A stretch of DNA of 64,000 bases from Gloeobacter violaceus PCC 7421 (GTDB taxonomy: Bacteria > Cyanobacteriota > Cyanobacteriia > Gloeobacterales > Gloeobacteraceae). Below are positions 62,183-64,000 of this stretch, one piece after another. The stretch spans positions 2,790,001 through 2,854,000 of the forward strand of contig NC_005125.1 of assembly GCF_000011385.1 (NCBI RefSeq), in the 5' to 3' direction. The notes below the pieces were generated by a model that had not been told where the DNA came from, did no database searches, and worked only from the letters and a program-made list of their open reading frames with translations. Position numbers and translations under genes: made by a program. Each line of letters opens with the position of its first letter. The first letter of the stretch is position 1.

Positions 62183-62611
62183 ATGCGCTCAATTGTCATT
62201 CATCTTGCCGACACTACGCGCGAAGCAGTTCGCACCCAGCTTTCTGAGATTGCCGAGTATACTAGCGGCGACGAGTGGCGCTATCCCCATCGCTCATCCG
62301 CACCCGTCCTCTACATTCAGTTCTACGACGATTACGAGAGAGAGGTTGAGCCGGGCGAGATGAATTCACTGGCGTCCGAGTTGGACCAGATGCCCTCCGT
62401 AAGCATCATTGCTCATGTTTCCGGTCGTGTGCCAGGCGGGGCTGAGGTCAGATGGTTCACGGAGTCCGTCCTGGGAACTTTTCGCGGGCTTGCGCAGGAC
62501 GAGTATTCACCTCATTACTGGACGGTTGCGGAGATTCGTTCGCAGGCGATTGCACACGGGCATCCGTTTTTTGACTATGAAGGCTGGCATGAAAACACAC
62601 CAGCGGTCTAA
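62183..62611 (+). CDS. Cassette-type hypothetical protein, 142 residues
   Basis: The predicted soluble protein begins MRSIVIHLADTTREAVRTQL. It has no signal peptide or membrane segment and is rich in aromatic and acidic residues (YIQFYDDYEREVEPGEMNSL). The TAA stop lies inside the attC core GTCTAAC, as is common for integron cassette genes. I do not recognise a characterised family. The ATG at 62183 is the first after the breakpoint; an in-frame start at 62138 would lie in the truncated Uma2 gene. Confidence 0.65.
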   Translation: MRSIVIHLADTTREAVRTQLSEIAEYTSGDEWRYPHRSSAPVLYIQFYDDYEREVEPGEMNSLASELDQMPSVSIIAHVSGRVPGGAEVRWFTESVLGTFRGLAQDEYSPHYWTVAEIRSQAIAHGHPFFDYEGWHENTPAV

Positions 62612-62698
62612 CCATGCGGCGCAGCGAACCCGGCCATCGCACCCTGGTTGCAAGCGCATCCCCTCGCAAGCCGGGTCGCTGAGCTTGGGTCGTTAGAC
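62606..62698 (+). other. attC recombination site
   Basis: The site begins with GTCTAAC (RYYYAAC core) and ends with the complementary GTTAGAC (GTTRRRY core). Inside, CAGCGAACCCGGC at 62622-62634 pairs with GCCGGGTCGCTG at 62670-62681 with one unpaired A, the extrahelical-base pattern typical of folded attC hairpins. The length is 93 bp. The next ATG follows six bases after the core. Confidence 0.85.
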
Positions 62699-62703
62699 GG
62701 CGA

Positions 62704-63018
62704 ATGGAGACCCCTCCACCAAGTGCCACTGCAGCGCAAATCATCGAGGTGCTTCGGCAACTAGGCGGCATGCCGATACTTGTGGCGCTTGACGATAGGC
62801 GGATCCTAACAGTCCACAATATCGCGTGGGGCCAAGACTTCGCCGATCCCGAATACCACGTCACGACGAACATTAGCCCCGTGCCAAATGTGCCCCACGT
62901 TGTTGACGTCTTTAGTACCGCAGCCGTTGTACGAATCACTGACCCCATTTCCGGAGACGTACACTTCGATAAGTCGTCGCCGTCCAACAACGCGTTGGAG
63001 CGAACGCGGGAGGAATAA
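62704..63018 (+). CDS. Cassette-type hypothetical protein, 104 residues
   Basis: A soluble protein starting METPPPSATAAQIIEVLRQL, with a central region (GMPILVALDDRRILTVHNIA) of alternating hydrophobic residues suggesting beta strands. It ends SNNALERTREE, a tail often produced when a cassette gene reads into its own attC-derived sequence. It begins six bases after the attC core. No function recognised. Confidence 0.65.
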   Translation: METPPPSATAAQIIEVLRQLGGMPILVALDDRRILTVHNIAWGQDFADPEYHVTTNISPVPNVPHVVDVFSTAAVVRITDPISGDVHFDKSSPSNNALERTREE

Positions 63019-63089
63019 AGTGCTAGCATTCAGAACACATCAGCGCGTCGCCTAACGCGGACGTCAGGCGTCATTAGCACGTCACTCCC

Positions 63090-63368
63090 ATGGAGCTACA
63101 CGAAATGGCAGACCGCGTGGATTCCAAGGAGACGTTCTTGGAGTTCGTTGGGGCTTTGCGCGCCGATTGGGAGACATCGCGTGCTGAGGAGAGCGCACAG
63201 CCATCGTCACCATGTAGCCCAGCCGCACGCGGCTGGGAGAATCCTGACCTTGGGCGCTTTCTTGGGGCGTTGCACGCTTGGACAGAGGACATGGGCGACC
63301 GAGTAGCACCGCAGCCGAGTTGGCGGACGTTCGCTGACATGTTGATGGCCGCCAAGATTTACGAGTAG
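63090..63368 (+). CDS. DUF7660-like small protein
   Basis: The 92-residue protein begins MELHEMADRVDSKETFLEFV and contains ARGWENPDLGRFLGALHAWT and the end SWRTFADMLMAAKIYE. This matches my recollection of the DUF7660 family, small acidic proteins of unknown function found in many bacteria. It is the third gene in the cassette-like row. The spacer before it (63019-63089) has short inverted repeats that may be a degenerate attC. Confidence 0.7.
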   Translation: MELHEMADRVDSKETFLEFVGALRADWETSRAEESAQPSSPCSPAARGWENPDLGRFLGALHAWTEDMGDRVAPQPSWRTFADMLMAAKIYE

Positions 63369-63449
63369 GATTTGAGAGTCACATGACCATGACGCCTAAA
63401 CTAAATTCGTTCCACTGTAACGGGCTGGTTATCCAGTAGAGAGCACGTC

Positions 63450-64000
63450 ATGGGATTAGGACTCGAAGTTGGAATACTGGCTGACCTCAAGACAGAGACG
63501 GTCGATGAAGAGGGCTACGAGTACTTTCGAAATCAATTCGATTTGCTCAACGCTCTGCTGAACAAGAACAACCTACCTGCCCACAACGAACCGGAAGATG
63601 TACCGATCTTCACTTGTGGTATGTACGGGTATGGAGGGCTCCACTATCTGCGGCGGATCGCGGCGCACCTACTCGTTAACGGCACTGTTCCCGATCCGTG
63701 TGTTGAGAATCCAACAGGTGATCTTGTATACCAGGAATGTTACGACGCAATCGCAACGATGCAGGATGCTCGATCACCTGAAGAAAAGCGATTTGATCAT
63801 CTGTTATGCCACAGCGACGCACAAGGATTTTATATCCCAGTCGAATTCGACGAAGTTCTATTGGATTTAGATGAAACTGGTCTCTTGGGTTTTCAAGTCG
63901 GGTCGTCGTCTGTCCTGGTACGAGAATGTACGGCGCTTGCAGAGGCTATCGGCCTGCCAACGGATATCGATCCGCAAGATGCCATATTGAATGACAACTG
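63450..64000 (+). CDS. Hypothetical protein, 3' end beyond the window
   Basis: An open frame from ATG at 63450 runs without a stop to the window edge (183 codons). The product begins MGLGLEVGILADLKTETVDE and continues GYEYFRNQFDLLNALLNKNN. Codon use and amino-acid composition look like a real soluble protein. The block FTCGMYGYGGLHYLRRIAAH may be a conserved core. I recognise no family. It is the fourth gene in the cassette-like row. Confidence 0.65.
   Translation, partial: MGLGLEVGILADLKTETVDEEGYEYFRNQFDLLNALLNKNNLPAHNEPEDVPIFTCGMYGYGGLHYLRRIAAHLLVNGTVPDPCVENPTGDLVYQECYDAIATMQDARSPEEKRFDHLLCHSDAQGFYIPVEFDEVLLDLDETGLLGFQVGSSSVLVRECTALAEAIGLPTDIDPQDAILNDN

Larger units (their letters stand above)
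62160..64000 (+). mobile_element. Integron-type gene-cassette array (partial, runs off the window)
   Basis: Four small unrelated plus-strand genes follow one another with short spacers. The spacer after the first is a well-formed attC site (62606-62698); the others look degenerate. The array begins where a Uma2 gene is cut, next to a GTT triplet (62160-62162), the sequence used by integron integrases. No integrase gene is present in the window. The total extent is unknown. Confidence 0.6.

Noticed and set aside
63019-63089. A second attC site between the 104-residue gene and the DUF7660-like gene
   Set aside because: Short inverted repeats and a GCCTAAC core-like heptamer are present, but the matching 3' core is not clear, so I do not annotate it as a site.

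Overview
The window is cyanobacterial DNA of high GC, most likely from a Gloeobacter-type organism. The evidence is a psbA gene for photosystem II D1, a BtpA photosystem I biogenesis protein, a CO2-hydration protein (ChpX/Y family), the response regulator RpaB and a group-3 SigF sigma factor beside pilBTC. The genus is inferred from gene content and base composition; no marker here settles it.

Positions 1-20110 are mainly housekeeping DNA. On the minus strand lie chpX, a DUF309 gene, rplI, two tandem coiled-coil paralogues, tRNA-Ser(GCU), rpsU, khpA, rpsP and ffh. Next come hldA/hldC-like sugar-activation genes, a CysQ-type phosphatase, a secreted hydrolase and btpA. A tight plus-strand operon follows: folK-GNAT fusion, rnc, an FtsH-like protease with two AAA+ domains, a TPR protein, ylxR and infB, closed by a clear terminator. 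A lower-GC pair of unknown genes (20.2-21.9 kb) and a large STAND-WD40 protein come next, then psbA, ilvC, an M28 peptidase and tRNA-Cys(GCA).

From 29.6 to 35.2 kb there is a 5.6 kb insert. It is bounded by tRNA-Cys on the left and a decayed 50-nt copy of the tRNA-Cys 3' end on the right. It carries a STAND NTPase with TPR-like repeats, a UPF0175 antitoxin with a broken DUF3368 toxin, and an AbiEi antitoxin with an AbiEii toxin interrupted by one in-frame amber codon. It looks like a decayed integrated defence/toxin-antitoxin element without an integrase. Core genes resume at 35.2-46.4 kb: Uma2, pilC-pilT-pilB, divergent sigF, rpaB, a PLP decarboxylase with an overlapping methyltransferase, and an ABC exporter.

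From 46.5 to 57.3 kb the sequence is plastic. It holds an IS3-family element that abuts a truncated usp gene, an IS6-family element, a truncated thioredoxin-reductase-like gene, TauD/Lrp and MarR/GNAT divergent pairs, a TetR gene fused to an IS1-type zinc ribbon, a frameshifted Rieske oxygenase, a DUF433/DUF5615 pair and a small inverted-repeat element. Positions 57.3-61.9 kb hold uspA, a PlsY-PEP-synthase-like fusion and livM.

The last 2 kb (62.16 kb to the end) look like an integron-type gene-cassette array inserted into a Uma2 gene. There are four small unrelated ORFs in one orientation and at least one well-formed attC site. No integron integrase lies inside the window.
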